Origin: Nymphaea colorata
Lineage: Eukaryota; Streptophyta; Magnoliopsida; Nymphaeales; Nymphaeaceae
Direction: 5' to 3'
NCBI RefSeq assembly: GCF_008831285.2
Contig: NC_045149.1
Coordinates: 4,517,500-4,581,499 of the forward strand
Length of the DNA: 64,000 nucleotides
The notes beneath the pieces are model-generated. The model saw only the letters and a list, made by a program, of their open reading frames with translations, was not told where the DNA came from and did not search any database. The position numbers were made by a program, and so were the translations under genes. Below, piece after piece: positions 26,301 through 36,401 of this stretch (within the stretch, counting starts at the first letter, position 1; each line of letters begins with the position of its first letter).

Positions 26301-29300
26301 TTAAGAATGGAATATCTTACTCTGAATATTTTCGATCAGCAGCTGCTCCCATGACAAGTTTGCTAATTTCATGCCTAGCAATTAATTCCACCACCCCCTG
26401 CTGAACATTAGTTTCCGACCTTAAAATTAGATGGCTAGCTTCTACCTGCAAAACCAAAAAGGTGGACACTTCAGCAAGAAGCTTTTCAAATCACTAATTT
26501 CACTGACTACTAGTATGCAGCACTAATGGCATACAATTGCAATTTTGGACATTAATGGCAAAAGGCCTTGGATACGCAATGGATCTTGAAGTACTATTTC
26601 TGCAGCTGCATCCTGGTCCTTCTTTGGCCAGGATCTGGTCAAGCTTTAACGTTCTAATGTTATGACAACAAACCGTTTAACTATTCCATTATGGAAGGCC
26701 AAGGCGATCCGCCTTTCAATATCTAGACATGGCAGTTGAGTATTTCTAATTGAAGGATTTATTGCCTTTTCAAAGAAAGAAGCATTCACATGTTATTGCT
26801 CACCAAGTTAAAAGGAACCAATACCAACCTGTTCTGAGAATAGAGCTTGTTATATTGTTTAGAACTTGTAAATCATGTAAAAATAATACTTGCATATAGT
26901 GATCGCAGACCTAACTCAACCCAATGAGTTCTGCCCCAGACTAGCAACGAAACGACAGCCTTTTCATTCTTTAAGAAGTTACTTCGTCATTTGCAGACTA
27001 AATGCACGAGCAATTGTGAAAATCACACAAGAGAAAGGATCAGCAGTTCTTCGAATGAAAGAGAGTGAGTGAGAGAGAGAACCTTTGACTGATCACATAT
27101 CTTTAGGTACTGATTGATGTCGTCCATCACCTTTTCCCACTCTATCTGCCTATACGCAACCAGCTCTGCATGTTTCAAGCTGCTTGCAAGAACTTTCCCT
27201 CCAACTGCAAGCCAAAGGCCCATCATTGGTATCATGTGATGGTACACCAAAAAGAAAACTCGAAGCAGAGTAAACTGTTCAAACCCATGAATTAGACGTC
27301 GCTGTGACAGCGTTCGCTTCTACATGCGTACAAAGTATAAAGGTGAAGTATTATAAATATCTCAGGATGTTCTAAATATAGCAAAAAAGATTGCCACCAA
27401 CAAATAGGAAATACGAGTTATTAGGTGGACCAACGATGGACGAAATTAGTGGCACTCAAGAGTAAGCTTCAATACTTATCAATTCATACAAGCGAACGTC
27501 GCCGGGATGCCTTTTCCGTCGGTGGAAGTGAGACAGCAGGGAAGGAACTGGATGAGCGCCTCAGACCGTTGGTTAAAGTTTGGATTCCCTCTTCATATTT
27601 GCAAGATGTAGTAGACGGAAGAAACTGTTTAATTCGGTACCATGGTGAATGACTCTGGCCATCAAATGGGAGATTGGACGTCAAATAACTGCCATAAAGC
27701 GTATTCTGAAATTCGTCCCCCGCTGAAAATTTCAGTATTGCCTCCATGCTAACCACGAAACCGTTCATGGCTTTTGTTCCAAATTACTTCTTGAACTTGA
27801 ACTTTCCCGTCGATGTGAACTCTTGGGGAAGATCAGCCTGTTATCCCTGATTAACTTCTACCCTTCTACTCGGCACCGTTGGGATCCCGTATTTCACTCC
27901 GAGAGTATCCTAGATCGGTTAGATGGCTTGCAATTTTGGTTGTAGAATCAAATTTGTAGAATACAAAATTTGACAAGAAAATTCCAGTTTTTTTTTATGT
28001 TTATAATCTGGAATTTTGATTTTGGCTTGCAATTCAACTCCTAAACATAGTGAAGTAAAGGCATCATACCTTGTACCTCAATGAAAAATGAAAAAATTTC
28101 TACATTGTTGAATCATAATTCTATGATCATAATTCTGGAATTTTGATTTATGATTGAACCATAGTTTTCAAATTATTATTTTTTGTTTGATAACCCAATT
28201 CTTATTTTTTAAGAATGAAAATAATAATTAATAAAATTGCATCAATTACAAAAGAATCAAATGCCACACCACCACCCCTTGAAACTCTTAAGAATTTTTT
28301 TTGAGAAAATGAGTTTCATATTCCGTTGGTTCCTCTCGCTTTCTACCACAACCGCCGTTATAAGGTCGATGTCATACATCAAAATCCTTGATTAATAAGG
28401 GAACAAGATCAGCATTTCTGTTCAATAACATAGCAATGTGTATAATTAACTAACTCCATCTTAGAAATAATCACACGAAATTTCTTGATGGCATTGATTT
28501 CTATTTCTCAAACGATAACTCACGATGGGGACAATTGGTTGAATCCAGTGAAACCATTTCATGGAAGTTCATTGATGTCTTCTTTTCATAAAGCAAATCC
28601 ACTTTTTAATTTTTAAATAATCCGAGTTGCTTCTCCTTCCATTCTAACGAAGGATCCCCCTTTTACGCAAAGAAGACATATCGATAATTATGACCTTACA
28701 TAAAATTGCCCAGTGATCGCGTACCGCTCCTTCCATTCTAAAGCTTTTGTTGTAAATTGAGATGGAGGTAATGCCCCGCGCTTGATCATCCCCACGAGCA
28801 AACGCCGGTTCGATCGTGTACTGACCTTATGAAATTAGCAAGAACAGAAGCGGCCGGGAGCCTAAACCAAAGCTAGTGTTAACAAGACCAGAAAGTCTAC
28901 GAATGTCACGTTGTAGCCTTTCATGGGCAGAGCTCCACAATAATTGTTTATTCCAACAGCACAAAAGCGAACATTTGTAAGTGATCTGGTTAGATGTAGC
29001 ATCCCCAACAGGAAGTGCAACATCGTGACGTCTTCAATTGTGTTCATGAGTTTACTCAACTTAATTAGCTTTGAAATTCAACTCAATCACGATAAAGCGA
29101 GGCGAGGCGTTGAACCTCTCATGAGGCTAGGCAAAGCGAGGCGTTAATTAAAGCGTAAGCTTATTATATAATATTAATAAAAATAACAGCAAAACTGATC
29201 AAAATGACTACAATACTAAGAAGCTCTTTCAAAAGGAGAACAAGTTTAATCTAGAAATAAAGACAAAAAAACATCCACAAAAAAATATATAATAAAAAAG

Positions 29301-31018
29301 ATCATTTGTGTTAATGTAAATTTTTGATGTTTTTATATTTATTTATATAAAACAAAATAATGTAATAAATATTATTCAACTGATTTGGTAAATGATTGAA
29401 CATAGCTACCATAAAACACAAAAAAAAAAAAGCATGAACTAATGCATTTAAAAAAATTGAAAGAAAATATAATAAGTTAAGGATGCAATTATAAACATTT
29501 AGAAAGAGAGGGAAGGAGTGAGAAGGTTCGAATAAAGTAAGCCTTCATCTTTCACAACATTTTCCTCTGTTTTAATTAAATTATTGTTGCTGAATTAGTA
29601 TTGTGACCACTTCAATAAAGTGTTTACATTTTTAACTATTTTTTATCTTTTGTAGGAATCTTATATTTTCCGCAAAATTTTAAACGATTCTGATTCAACT
29701 TATTTGCTGAATCATAAGCCTTTTGGATTTGATTTAAAAAATGATTATGAATTTATGATAACATTTGGTATTAACCATAGAAACGTAATGAAGGAAATAG
29801 ATGAACACATAATAAACTAACAATACTGCAACACATGGCAACGTGGGAGGAGGACATACATGATACATGTCCTAACAATGGATGAACAGATGAACACGTA
29901 AAATAAAATAAACGCATGGATGAAGAAAACGAGTTTGAGTTCACGGTCATTCATTTTGTAAGGCAAAAAGATGGGGCGACGTCAAGCCGTGATGATCCCC
30001 ACAAGCAAGTAGATGCAATCAGAGGGGAGGGCGGCAAGTCGACCCTGATGTCATCGATGTCCAACCAAATGAAGAACTTCCATGCTCTTAAGATCGGTGA
30101 TGCTGCCGTAGCTAAGAATCTATCGTCGGTTTTGGAGAAGGAAAACAACTTCACTGGTAAGAGTCCTCGCCAGTTCCATTTCGACGCGATCTCCAAACGA
30201 TAGCTTAACTCATACAGCCGAAAAAAGAATGACAAAAGCGTGGAGAGAAATCTTCAATTTCACATAAGTGCAGTGATTTGGGATTGAGAAAGGAGAATTT
30301 AGGGTATAAACATAGTTTAATGAGAAAAGCCCCCTTACTAATTTTCTTTTATTTTTAATTTTTTAAATTAAAACACTAAATAGACTTGCGCCTCATACAT
30401 GGAGCGTACCCTTGATGGAGGCGTACGCCTCATTTGGTAGAGGCGCACGCTTCAGGGACGCATGCGCACCTCTGCCTCAAAGAGTTTTTTTAAAAAAAAA
30501 CTCTTTGAGTCGCAGTTTAGTTTTTTTTGTGTGAAGCGGACGCTTCTCACAACATTGATTCAACCTCCCAGCAACCTAACCGATCGAGTTCTCTCGTGGA
30601 CATTGCTTTCTCTTTTCGTTTATGGAAACCTTAACTATCTGAATTTGACGAGTCCCCAACACAGTTAAATGAGCATACTGATAATAATGGAGGAATAAAA
30701 TTCAGAGGAATATTAAATTAACAAGTGTTTGAGAAGTCGGATATTGGGCTTACATGGACCAGGGACCCTCTGAGAAGGTTGGTGGACGTGAAGAATCGCA
30801 AACTTAGCTCCTCTAAACGTCTCAAGGCTCCATAGCAGGTTCCTCTTGCTCTCCTTCACAACTTCCCCGACGGCAACGTAGACGACTTCTGCGGCAGCGG
30901 CAGAATCATTCTCGACCTCCTCTGTAGTTTCTTCTTCTGATATTTGAATTTCGTTGCTTGGAGCCGAGAAGTCATACAGCCGATCACGCTCCGTCCCCTC
31001 GTGCTGGAGAACCCGCAT
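20376..31018 (-). CDS. U-box E3 ubiquitin ligase with USP and pseudokinase domains (gene 1)
   Basis: Eight exons, in coding order: 31018-30754, 27204-27083, 26445-26321, 25916-25445, 24522-24370, 23536-22667, 22300-21581 and 20558-20376. All introns are GT-AG, every phase matches, and the total is 2910 nt (969 aa), the layout of the plant PUB33/PUB35-type family. Domains: acidic leader 1-43; USP-like 44-180 ([36 protein letters not shown]); Ser/Arg-rich linker to about 328; coiled coil about 329-600; kinase fold about 615-890; U-box about 900-969 ([27 protein letters not shown]). The glycine loop ([12 protein letters not shown]) and VAIK lysine (about 653) remain. However, the HRD-type motif reads HGNLDPSN and DFG reads GFG, so both catalytic aspartates are lost. 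It probably binds E2 through the U-box, with the kinase fold as scaffold. The ATG at 31018 is the first in frame before the USP domain. Confidence 0.88.
22013..22081 (-). other. Gene 1 kinase active-site segment, both Asp lost
   Basis: The catalytic loop reads HGNLDPSN and the DFG position reads GFG. Catalytic and metal-binding Asp are replaced by Asn and Gly. The SDVYSLG motif further on is intact, so the fold is probably kept. Confidence 0.85.
22381..22570. repeat. Dispersed repeat copy, GTGGTGGATAACAGA...GGCCCC type
   Basis: It starts CAGTGGTGGATAACAGATTT, continues AT-rich (TTCAAAATTTCTATGTAGG) and ends in a G/C block with ATGGGCCCCTGCGAACCCCC. Similar arrangements occur near 33092, 34810-34960 and 60460-60600. 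It lies in the intron between exons 6 and 7 of U-box gene 1. Confidence 0.5.
27800..27848 (-). pseudogene. Organellar 23S rRNA fragment in nuclear DNA
   Basis: On the minus strand the segment reads AGGGATAACAGGCTGATCTT, then CCCCAAGAGTTCACATCGAC and GGGAAAGTT. This is the highly conserved peptidyl-transferase-region sequence of large-subunit rRNA, in the plastid form as I recall it. About 49 bases match nearly perfectly; flanking similarity (GTAGAAGTTAATC upstream) fades quickly. It is far too short to function and is best read as a nuclear insert of organelle DNA within intron 1. Confidence 0.75.
29080..30440. repeat. Segment with GCG-rich repeated ends; possible transposon
   Basis: The left edge carries AAAGCGAGGCGAGGCG and repeats it as CAAAGCGAGGCGTTAATT (about 29091-29150). 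The right edge carries GAGGCGTACGCCTC, TAGAGGCGCACGC and CGCATGCGCACCTC (about 30385-30475). Between them is AT-rich DNA with a GC-normal island at 29916-30203 that is open for 95 codons (start [14 protein letters not shown]) and resembles no family I recognise. Inverted termini and target duplications were not established. Confidence 0.35.
30477..30508. repeat. Near-perfect hairpin, 15-bp arms
   Basis: TCAAAGAGTTTTTTT at 30477-30491 pairs exactly with AAAAAAACTCTTTGA at 30494-30508, with two A residues in the loop. It lies in intron 1 of U-box gene 1, next to the GCG-rich segment. Confidence 0.9.
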
Positions 31019-31963
31019 CCCGCGCCCTCAAAAACTTGCGCTTCAGAACGAGCTGTAACTTAATGGAGACCAAGGTAGCTAAGCCGCCCTTGGTTCTTCC
31101 TCTCCACAAGAATTAGCTAAGGCTCGGACGTCTCGGAAACAAACAGTTCTTAGAGCAGCCTTCCAGCTTTCAGCAAATCTCAGGCCATTTCTGATCACCG
31201 CCCTTCACTATAGAAACAGATCGAAACGCCTTTTCCTGCAAAAAGTTGGTGAAACCAATTTCAAAACTTCCTCGGACGAGATAATATATGTGATTGCTTA
31301 GCCATCTAGACCAACCTCCAGGGACTGATCCTCTAGCTCAGAGTCGTCATCTGTAAGTTCCCCACGCTGCTTCTGACCTCTTCTTTCAAACTTTGCTTCG
31401 ATGTTGGGGTTTCCTGATCTGCCATGGAAATTTCCTGCATTGTCTGTCCCACACGGCCCCCCTCTCCAAGTCAACAAGTTGCTGTCATGAAAATAAACAC
31501 CATTTCTTGGTGGTAGGCCTTTGAATGCTTCCAGCAAGGTGATGGTTCGTCGGGAAGTTACGGTTAGGCCCATCCATCAGCTATATAAAATTTTATGTTA
31601 ATCAGTTTGCGGCTTCTGAAAGGTAATTGCCAAAAAGCACACCATAATTAGACGTATACGTACCATTCCCATAAATGTTAATTAAAGTAGAATGACGGGA
31701 TCTTTCCTAAGATAAAAAGCATACCTTCATTAAAGAAATATGATTTAGAGGTCAATGATCTATAGGGGTTTGACTTTGAACAACACAATTATACATTTTG
31801 ACTTTTTTAAAATAAACCATGAACTTTAAATGGGATGCGGACATAAAATGAAGTATGATGTAGTAGCCAATTGAAATTTAAATTTTAATAAGAGGGACAC
31901 CCACATTGAGAAGAGGTATGGAAAAACAGATAGCTACAAAGCTCTCTTTGGAAAATTGGTATA
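31019..31963. other. Upstream region of U-box gene 1
   Basis: The first 250 bp are GC-normal and likely the 5' UTR and promoter-proximal part of gene 1. Beyond about 31600 the DNA is AT-rich. No promoter element could be assigned with confidence. Confidence 0.4.
31298..31573 (-). CDS. Small open frame of unknown nature upstream of U-box gene 1
   Basis: The frame is 91 codons (start MGLTVTSRRTITLLEAFKG), Gly/Arg-rich in the middle and acidic at the end (LTDDDSELEDQSLE). It lies 279 bp upstream of the gene 1 ATG on the same strand, in a GC-normal stretch. I recognise no domain. It could be an upstream ORF in the gene 1 leader, a gene fragment or chance. Confidence 0.2.
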   Translation of the reverse strand: MGLTVTSRRTITLLEAFKGLPPRNGVYFHDSNLLTWRGGPCGTDNAGNFHGRSGNPNIEAKFERRGQKQRGELTDDDSELEDQSLEVGLDG

Positions 31964-32307
31964 TCCCATACCACTTAAATAAGGGACAAAAACTAGGCCT
32001 CTTAAATTGTTGGAAAAATTTATTTTAAACAACATATTAACATTTTAATGTGTTTACAAATGCTAATTCAACATAAAATTTATCTGAGTTCAAGCTGTTT
32101 TTAAAGAAATCACTGATTGTTTATATTATTATTAAATGTGAAGTCATAAGAGCTGTTCATTTATTAATTGCAACAGAAACATGTTAAACTCAAAATGTTA
32201 TTAACTTAGTGTATTATTCTCATCAAAACATTTTTAAGATCACAAAAAACAAATACTTTAACAATATTGAGTGGTCTGGTTTTTGTTCCTGACCAAATGG
32301 TCTGGGA
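31964..32307. mobile_element. MITE, family A copy 2
   Basis: The left end TCCCATACCACTTAAATAAG continues GGACAAAAACTAGGCC. The right end on the other strand is TCCCAGACCATTTGGTCAG, continuing GAACAAAAACCAGACC. It is 344 bp, AT-rich and non-coding. Ends and length match the element at 14771-15088. No clear target duplication is visible. Confidence 0.65.
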
Positions 32308-33429
32308 CTCACCAATTATTCAATCCTTATATACCAGACTTGAACGATCTATAGCAATGATTCTAAGGAGATCAAAAGTGACAAATATAAAAGTAACGAA
32401 GATAAATGTTTCATTTAAATAAGCTTATTTGTATTTCTTCTTTCTCTCTTTATCTTTCTTCCTTTGAGGAGGATTGCAGATTTTTGAAAAAGCAGCTTGA
32501 CTTATATATTTGTTACTTAATCTCTATTGTTTAATCTCATCAGAATCGATGTCATCTGTCGAGATGACTCCCATCAACGGAATGTATGGTAACTGTTTGA
32601 AATATATATATATATATTTTCAAAATTTTTTGGATGTGGGATGTTGTCGAATGGCTAATTATTGCTAAAAACACTATAAACAATTACTGAAAGCCCAAAA
32701 AATGTGACTGCACCATAAACCATCACTATTACTTATGGATGACCTCTTTAGACCGGCGCGCACACACATACACACACGTTGAAATATGTCTAATCCCAAA
32801 TCTTGTGATATGAATAAAAATTAACAATCTCATTAAAAAACATTCACCACAAGATGGCAGTGACCATCTATAATGTTATAATGGTTTATGGTGCTTTCAA
32901 CGATCGTTTAAGTATTTTGAATGATAATTTTTTAAAAATTATCGCCATCCGGCAAGATTTAGCATATGACAAATTTGAATCCACTACATATAAATATAAG
33001 CACGTAGTTCTGAAAAGTTAGACCATGAGTCCTCTTCTCTTTTATTTGGCTACGGACTCGATCATTTCAAGCCAGCTGGTTCCCCTCCTTGGCAGAGCTA
33101 GAATTTTGAGGATAAGGGGCAGTATTTTAAAAGTTTTCATGCCATAAGTGGCACCGGTATATCAGAACAAATAATTGAGAGCACCATTTTAAAAATAAAG
33201 AAAAATTATTGGGCTGCTGCGGCCAACTGACCACGCCAACCTAGTTGTGCTAGCTTATTGATTAATACTTTATAAAACTGGTTCCTGCCTTTGCATGGTT
33301 TCATGGTAGGTGCGGAGAGAGAAGAAATTTATGACTGAGGGGGCATACATAGTACTTAAGTTTTAGAAGGGCAAAAACATGTAAATGGACAAGATTGGTG
33401 TAAAGTATCAACATAAGAATAAGTAATTT

Positions 33430-33556
33430 CTGAGGGCAACTGATGTCGTTGAAACTCGATTTTCATCTACATCACATTCTCAACGTCGGTAAAAATAGAC
33501 TTTCACCAATGGCCACTTTTCTAGGTGTCCGTGAATCCACACTTTTTTTGTAGTGC
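33430..33556. repeat. CACTA-transposon-like terminus
   Basis: The plus strand ends ACACTTTTTTTGTAGTG, i.e. CACTACAAAAAAAGTGT on the minus strand, the classic CACTA terminus with the element extending to lower coordinates. The inner 120 bp hold short inverted words (AACGTCGG, GTCGTTGAAAC) as in CACTA subterminal regions. The partner end was not found. Confidence 0.4.
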
Positions 33557-34239
33557 CAGCCTCCGCCCCTTGATTATGTACTCTTTATAATTTGCACCAT
33601 GAATGCATATTAGTTTTTCTCTTACGAAGAGCTAATGAAACACAAACTAATTAGCATCCCCAGTTACTAGCATTATGGTTAAGGATAATTAACATATACA
33701 AAATGGGCTACTGTGTACAACATGGCTATTTTCTTGAATGCAAGCCATCGTTGACGAGAAAAAGTTGCGTGTGCGGTCTACACAGTAAAGAAGCAATGGA
33801 TATTTTTGTAATTTTTAAAAAAGAAATGTTTTTATCTTTACAAAAAGTTTTTTTTTTCAGTGTAAACTGAAAGTATTTTAATGTTGAACTATACTGACAC
33901 ATGAAAATTTATGCACCAGAATGGTGCATATAATCGAATTTTCCGTACAACCCTCATTATGGTTTTCTCTAATGGCATATATGTCTCTATGACCCTATAA
34001 AGGGTAAGCTGGTCTTGTGCATGATCTTGACACAACAAATCCTATTTTAATGATCACAAGAGGATGTTTTCTGCCCTCGTAGTTGAGAACTAGTTTAGCA
34101 AATTTGTCGCCCAATCATCCAAGTTATTTGAACAGTGGGTCCCATTTTGCGTGTTAACGCAAAGCTGCTTGCGGTAGCTTTGCAGAAACAAACCGCGGGA
34201 TCTGCTCAGTTGTATGTCATAATGAACAAATGGTCTTTG

Positions 34240-34243
<4 letters not shown>

Positions 34244-34273
<30 letters not shown>
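34244..34273. repeat. (TA)n microsatellite
   Basis: A pure TA run of about 15 units in intergenic DNA. Confidence 0.9.
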
Positions 34274-34277
<4 letters not shown>

Positions 34278-34809
34278 GGCATGTATATTATATTAATTAT
34301 ATTAATAGAAAGACTTTCATATTCATCGGGAGAAATTTGAGTTCCAGCGAATAACAACAGAATAGGAAAACAATGGTTATTGAATGCTGATTTCCACTAA
34401 TCCGACTTGAGAAAAGATTTGGAAGCAGAAAATCTTCAAATCAACATGGGAATTACGTTCACAAGTCATTCTCGTTCGTTGTAAAAAATGGCATAAAGTT
34501 GCATGCATGGTTCGAGAAGCAAGTAACAACTGGAGTTTAGTTTAGGTGGCAATTACATGACCACAGGAAACTTGGTTCACTGTCGAGGAAAGAAAAGGAG
34601 AGCGCCAGAGTTGCTGCGGAGAAGAACTCATAAACAACTGCAGCGGTCAACAACAACGCGTCTTGAATATTTGCTCTCATGCTTCAAGGGAAAAAGACAA
34701 AAGCGACGACAGACTTGAATCATCCAAGAGCGAGACTCTGTGCCAGATGATAAAGTCGTTCTTCTCACCTTGCCCTCCAATAAAGAGAATAATGCATGCA
34801 GGACAGCCA

Positions 34810-34965
34810 AAGAATTTTTCGTTACAGAAGCTAAACCTGTAGTTTCAAAACTTTGTAGGAGTCAAAATCTAAAATTTCAATTTTTTTATATAGGTTAAAC
34901 TAAAGTTTGCGGGGTGGAGGGGCCATGGCCCCTGCCGGCCCCCCTGCCTCCCCCCTGATTCTGAA
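34810..34965. repeat. Dispersed repeat copy, GGGGCCATGGCCCC type
   Basis: AT-rich DNA (AAATTTCAATTTTTTTATAT, then AGGTTAAACTAAAGTTTG) leads into GGGGCCATGGCCCCTGCCGG and a run of C-rich words. It matches the general plan of the copies in the U-box gene introns at 22381-22570 and 60460-60600. Confidence 0.5.
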
Positions 34966-35010
34966 TTTCTTCCATGTGGCTGGGATCAAGATTAGTGTAC
35001 CAATAAGAGT

Positions 35011-35230
35011 CACTACAACGAATCTGTGAATTGCTCCTCTGGGCATTTCTTTTGGCGATGGCTAGACACTTTGGCACACCCATTGCTATAACTAATGGCT
35101 GGCAACCGTTGGCAATGACATGAATTGCCAACAGTCACCACCGTTGGGATTTATAACGATTCCCAGCAGCCACCACCATTGGGAATGAGAGTCCCTAACC
35201 GTTGGTAAGTCATATAAGTCCCCAACAGCT
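35011..35230. repeat. CACTA-like terminus with subterminal repeats
   Basis: CACTACAACGAATCTGTG begins at 35011 and is followed by alternately oriented copies of ACCGTTGGGAAT / ATTGCCAAC words (for example at about 35103, 35134, 35148, 35160, 35177 and 35203), the pattern of CACTA subterminal regions. The opposite terminus was not located, so it is not shown to belong to the CACTA coding remnant at 39-44 kb. Confidence 0.45.
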
Positions 35231-35486
35231 TGAATCATCAAAATTTCATAATAATAATTATTTTTCCCATGAAAATGAAAGAATATATATATAGAAAGGG
35301 AGAGAGAGAGGTCAAAACATTAGAAATAAATCATGAACTTTATTTATCATATATAGTAAATTTACATGATTTAAACCCAACTTCTTACATTGGTTTGATT
35401 GTATATCATAAAATTACATAATTGAAAACCAACTTTTTTACAAAGGACACATTTCCTTCCTTTGCCCATCTATTGGCTTCATCTTC

Positions 35487-35645
35487 AGCATTCTGTTTAG
35501 GGGATGAACGGCAGCAGTTAACTGATGCACAGTCTATAGCCAGCTTTAGAAAATTGCCTTTGCTGTCTTCTTCAATATCAAATGCCAGGGACTTTCCATC
35601 AATCATCAATGCAAACACATCTGTATTTTCTGCCAAAGATACCAA
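35487..35645 (-). pseudogene. P4-ATPase (aminophospholipid flippase, ALA-type) exon fragment
   Basis: On the minus strand it encodes NTDVFALMIDGKSLAFDIEE, then FLKLAIDCASVNCCRSSPKQ. This matches the cytosolic P-domain stretch of plant ALA flippases just before the DGxNDG hinge; FALIIDGKSL and CCRSSPKQK are the family signatures as I recall them. Only about 53 codons are recognisable. The frame stays open to 35406 but diverges after the Gln, and no other flippase exon was seen. Intact proteins move phospholipids across membranes; this is an inactive fragment, perhaps carried by a transposon whose end is at 35011. Confidence 0.75.
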
Positions 35646-36401
35646 TTGAAACTTCCCTGCATTTTATCTGCTGAACTACACTGTTCTTTGACGCCTGACA
35701 AGGTCCACAAGATTGGCAAGTTCGAAGCTGCAGCTAACAATAACATGAAATAATGTCCTCGTCAAAGGAGTTGGATTAAAAACAAGATTTTATCATTAAT
35801 ATCCCAAAGCAGATGTCTCAATGGATCCCATGCATTAACTCTGCTACCAATGGGTGGACAAAAGAACAAGTGAATAGCAATATATCATGGTGAAATTGAA
35901 TCAAATGATGGGAATTGTTGATTTACTGTCCATGATTTTGCCTCCCCTCAGCCCCCATCCCCAATAAAAATAGGAGGAAAATAAAAAGCCTACTCACATC
36001 AACCAGTGCCCTTCAATGTAACAAGGGAGAAGGAGGTAAAGGCCTATCTAGTAAAACAATTTTCCTATACATGTAATACTTGATGCTCCACCAACTCGCT
36101 ATCATTATGTGTTTGACTATTTTTAAATCTCCTCCATGTTTTTTAAAACTGGACCATCACACCAGAATTCATATTTCTATGTATTATATGCACTTTTATT
36201 CTTAGAATTTCGGAGGGTTTCTTAGAAAAACAAATTCTTCCATGAATGCCCAAGAGAAAACCTCATCAATAAGAGCCTGCTCTTCTGTGAGGAAAACAAA
36301 ACTTTGACAGAAACAACTCAGAAAGCAAAAAGGAAACCTTTTCTACAGTTGGCACATCTTCACCTTCCCAAGAATCACATCTTCAATATCTTCATCATCC
36401 C

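Larger units (their letters stand above)
27205..30753. other. Intron 1 of U-box gene 1
   Basis: This 3.5-kb intron separates the USP beta-strand exon from the next exon. It holds an organellar rRNA fragment (27800-27848), AT-rich filler, a GCG-rich-ended segment (about 29080-30440) and a long hairpin (30477-30508). The homologous intron of gene 2 is also long, more than 3.2 kb. Confidence 0.8.
32308..34990. other. Intergenic DNA with transposon scraps
   Basis: AT-rich, without genes. It contains a GGCAGAGCTAGAATTTTGAGG-type dispersed repeat near 33092, a CACTA-like terminus ending at 33556, a (TA)n run and a further dispersed-repeat copy near 34810-34960. Short open frames here show no domains. 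Confidence 0.5.
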
